A stretch of 7,318 nucleotides of DNA, taken from assembly GCA_030613045.1 (NCBI GenBank), contig JAUWMS010000116.1, forward strand, positions 1 to 7,318. Reading direction: 5' to 3'. Of this stretch, positions 5,694 through 7,318 are shown in pieces. Positions within the stretch are counted from its first letter, which is position 1. The number at the start of each line of letters is the position of its first letter. The notes beneath the pieces are model-generated. The model did no database searches. It was not told the DNA's origin and saw nothing but the letters and a program-made list of their open reading frames with translations. Made by a program: the position numbers and the translations under genes. The stretch is from Candidatus Latescibacterota bacterium. GTDB taxonomy: Bacteria; Latescibacterota; 4484-107.

Positions 5694-5801
5694 TGGGATG
5701 GGAAGGATCGGCGCGGATTGAAAGCCGCTACGGGTGTGTACGTGGTTCGGCTGGAAGCGGGGGAGTTTTCGGAGACGCGCAGGATGGTGAAGATCGAGTA
5801 G
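5694..5801 (+). pseudogene. Remnant of a FlgD-Ig-like / secretion-tail C-terminal domain
   Basis: The last 35 codons before TAG at 5799-5801 read WDGKDRRGLKAATGVYVVRL and then EAGEFSETRRMVKIE. This is the typical end of the FlgD Ig-like or type-IX-style C-terminal tail found on many secreted proteins of FCB-like bacteria, where WDG-D-x-G is followed by GVY-x-RL-x-AG and a final KM-V-type strand. The frame is open back to 5556, but upstream residues (from MLRGDFCV at 5577) show no likeness to the rest of the domain and begin inside the terminator stem. No signal peptide or passenger domain is present. I read it as the tail of a decayed exported-protein gene. A genuine 74-residue protein from 5577 is less likely. 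Confidence 0.6.
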
Positions 5802-5831
5802 GGGGCCGTTCGCGAACAGCCCGTGCTGAAT

Positions 5832-5867
5832 AACCTCCCGCAGGTTGACGATAACCTGCGGGAGGTT
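5832..5867. repeat. Perfect 15-bp inverted repeat with 6-base loop
   Basis: AACCTCCCGCAGGTT (5832-5846) and its exact reverse complement AACCTGCGGGAGGTT (5853-5867) flank GACGAT. It sits between convergent transcription units, so a transcription-blocking role in either direction is plausible, but no T-tract follows on either strand. The right arm also holds a GGAGG placed six bases before an ATG at 5871 that opens a 7-codon frame (MKKPPSA). Confidence 0.8.
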
Positions 5868-5874
5868 TAAAATG

Positions 5875-5910
5875 AAAAAGCCCCCATCGGCATAGTCCGG
5901 GGTGGGCTTT
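5875..5910 (-). terminator. Intrinsic terminator for ilvD, possibly bidirectional
   Basis: AAAGCCC (5877-5883) pairs with GGGCTTT (5904-5910), with further C-G pairs inside. On the minus strand the stem is followed by five T (complement of 5875-5879) and then CATTTT, a standard intrinsic terminator about 70 bases past the ilvD stop. On the plus strand the tail CTTTCTGTTATT is weaker but may also stop transcripts coming from the left. A further 6-bp hairpin (CGTGCG 5920-5925 with CGCACG 5932-5937) lies between it and ilvD. Confidence 0.75.
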
Positions 5911-5979
5911 CTGTTATTCCGTGCGCTAAGCCGCACGATTCGGCCAGGAAGGCAGCAAACTATGGAGCGCGCAAGCCCC

Positions 5980-7318
5980 TCACTGCACCACCGCCCCGGT
6001 ATCCGCCGACGTAACCAGCTTGGCGTACCGCGCGAGATACCCCTTCGTGATCTTCGGAGGAAGCGGTTTCCATCCCTCAAATCGCCGCTTTTTCTCCGCC
6101 TCGCTGATGAGCAAATCTATGCGTCGTTCCGGGATGTTGATGGAGATCCGGTCTCCCTCCCGCACGATGGCCAACGGGCCTCCTTCGGCCGCTTCGGGAG
6201 AGATATGTCCGATGCAGGGGCCGCGCGTGCCGCCGGAGAAACGTCCGTCCGTCACTAACGCCACGGAATCGGCCAGCCCCATGCCCACGATGGCGGCGGT
6301 GGGAGCCAGCATTTCCCGCATACCCGGACCGCCCTTGGGGCCTTCGTAGCGGATGACCACCACATCGCCCGCCGTGATCTTCCCCTCCGAAATCGCCTGC
6401 ATGGCGTCCTCTTCGGCGTTGAAGACCTTGGCCGCTCCCTCGAATACCCGCATTTTCTCGCCCACCGCGCTCTGCTTGACCACGGATCCGTCCGGCGCCA
6501 GCGATCCCCGAAGCACCGCGATGCCGCCCTCTTCGTGGTACGGATGCGCCAGCGAGTGGATCACCTCCGGATCCGTCACTTCCGCGTCCTGTGCAATCTG
6601 AAGCATGCTTTTGCCCGTCACGGTGGGGCCGTCGTTGAGCTTGGACTTGAGCACATGACACAACGCCGGAATTCCCCCGGCGTATTCCAGATCCTCCATA
6701 AAATGCTCGCCCCCCGGACGAATGTTGGCGATATGGGGCGTATCCGCGCTGATCTCGTCGAAGCGCTCGAAAGCAAGGGGTACCCCGGCATCGTGCGCGA
6801 TGGCCAGAATATGCAGGACCGAGTTCGTGGATCCGCCCAGCGCCATATCCACCCGGATGGCGTTTTCAAAGGAGGACTCGGTCATAATCTTCCGGGCCGT
6901 GATCCCTTGCCGAACCAACTCCACCACGCGCTCTCCGCTCCGATACGCGATGCGCCGTTTCTTGGCCATCCCGGCCAATCCCGTGGCGCAGCCCTCCAAA
7001 GACATCCCCAGCGCCTCGGTCACGCACGCCATCGTATTGGCCGTATAAGCTCCCTGACAGGACCCGGGACCGGGACATGCCTCGATCTCCAACGCCGTCA
7101 GCTCCGCTTCGTCGATTTTCCCCGCATGAAGCTGCCCGACGGCCTCGAACGTATCCCGAACCAGGGACAAACGTCTGCCCTTATATCGTCCGGAGAGCAT
7201 CGGACCCGCGGTCACGACGATGGCTGGGATATCCAGCCGTCCTGCGGCCATCAGCATCCCCGGCGTGATCTTGTCGCAGTTGGTCAAAAGGATCAGGCCG
7301 TCGAAGGCGTGCGCTTCG
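5980..7318 (-). CDS. ilvD: Dihydroxy-acid dehydratase, N-terminus beyond the window
   Basis: This encodes the C-terminal four fifths (about 445 residues) of IlvD, the iron-sulfur, magnesium-dependent enzyme that dehydrates 2,3-dihydroxy-3-methylbutanoate and its methylpentanoate homologue to the 2-oxo acids of valine, leucine and isoleucine synthesis (also supplying pantothenate). The frame runs off the right edge: bases 7288-7318 encode [10 protein letters not shown], the family segment before NCDKITPGM. Two of the three cluster cysteines are visible, in NCDK and in [18 protein letters not shown]; the first lies outside, with roughly 110 missing residues. Other hallmarks are [14 protein letters not shown], the [14 protein letters not shown] segment and [22 protein letters not shown], which forms part of the active site. 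The C-terminus [13 protein letters not shown] is of normal length. No other ilv gene is in view; any operon partners would lie upstream, to the right. Sequence quality and motifs give no sign of decay. Confidence 0.97.
   Translation of the reverse strand, partial: EAHAFDGLILLTNCDKITPGMLMAAGRLDIPAIVVTAGPMLSGRYKGRRLSLVRDTFEAVGQLHAGKIDEAELTALEIEACPGPGSCQGAYTANTMACVTEALGMSLEGCATGLAGMAKKRRIAYRSGERVVELVRQGITARKIMTESSFENAIRVDMALGGSTNSVLHILAIAHDAGVPLAFERFDEISADTPHIANIRPGGEHFMEDLEYAGGIPALCHVLKSKLNDGPTVTGKSMLQIAQDAEVTDPEVIHSLAHPYHEEGGIAVLRGSLAPDGSVVKQSAVGEKMRVFEGAAKVFNAEEDAMQAISEGKITAGDVVVIRYEGPKGGPGMREMLAPTAAIVGMGLADSVALVTDGRFSGGTRGPCIGHISPEAAEGGPLAIVREGDRISINIPERRIDLLISEAEKKRRFEGWKPLPPKITKGYLARYAKLVTSADTGAVVQ

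Noticed and set aside
6077..6661. 194-codon minus-strand frame inside ilvD
   Set aside because: Frame-shifted shadow of ilvD, Gly/Arg-rich, without independent features.

Overview
This 7.3-kb window looks like chromosome from an uncultured, Gram-negative, moderately GC-rich bacterium. LpxH (lipid A biosynthesis) implies a lipopolysaccharide outer membrane. Several traits are common in genomes of little-cultured lineages around the PVC/FCB groups and Sumerlaeota/Hydrogenedentes-like phyla: a non-haem UroD-superfamily protein, a remnant of a FlgD-like C-terminal domain, and a pure CAATCAC heptamer tract between genes. That placement is an inference from style, not a phylogenetic result.

Layout. 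1-582 (+): C-terminal three quarters of a HAD-IIA (NagD-like) phosphatase that enters from the left edge. 583-938: no convincing gene, but overlapping inverted repeats and degenerate intergenic sequence. 939-2042 (-): UroD/methyltransferase-superfamily protein. 2043-2320: divergent intergenic region with eight perfect CAATCAC units. 2321-5537 (+): a probable operon of lpxH, a response regulator whose receiver is followed only by a histidine phosphoacceptor (DHp) segment, and a soluble GAF histidine kinase. 5538-5979: convergent region with a terminator, a decayed FlgD-like C-terminal fragment, a perfect 15-bp inverted repeat and a second, probably bidirectional terminator. 5980-7318 (-): most of ilvD (dihydroxy-acid dehydratase), whose N-terminus lies beyond the right edge.

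How the genes fit together. The regulator (3123-3794) and the kinase (3894-5537) are adjacent and very probably one signalling pathway. The kinase has the full DHp plus ATPase core, while the regulator has receiver Asp-55 and an extra HEINNP H-box but no ATPase domain. This could be a split phosphorelay or phosphatase arrangement. No output DNA-binding domain is encoded here, so the final target is unknown. The flanking HAD, UroD-like and IlvD genes are metabolic and not obviously linked to it.

The most unusual feature is inside the kinase GAF domain. Two 33-bp near-identical, AT-richer units with inverted-repeat ends add 22 residues in frame at a predicted beta-turn, without breaking the gene. 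It resembles in principle the palindromic elements known to insert inside Rickettsia proteins, but I do not recognise this sequence. It is the best candidate for something undescribed.
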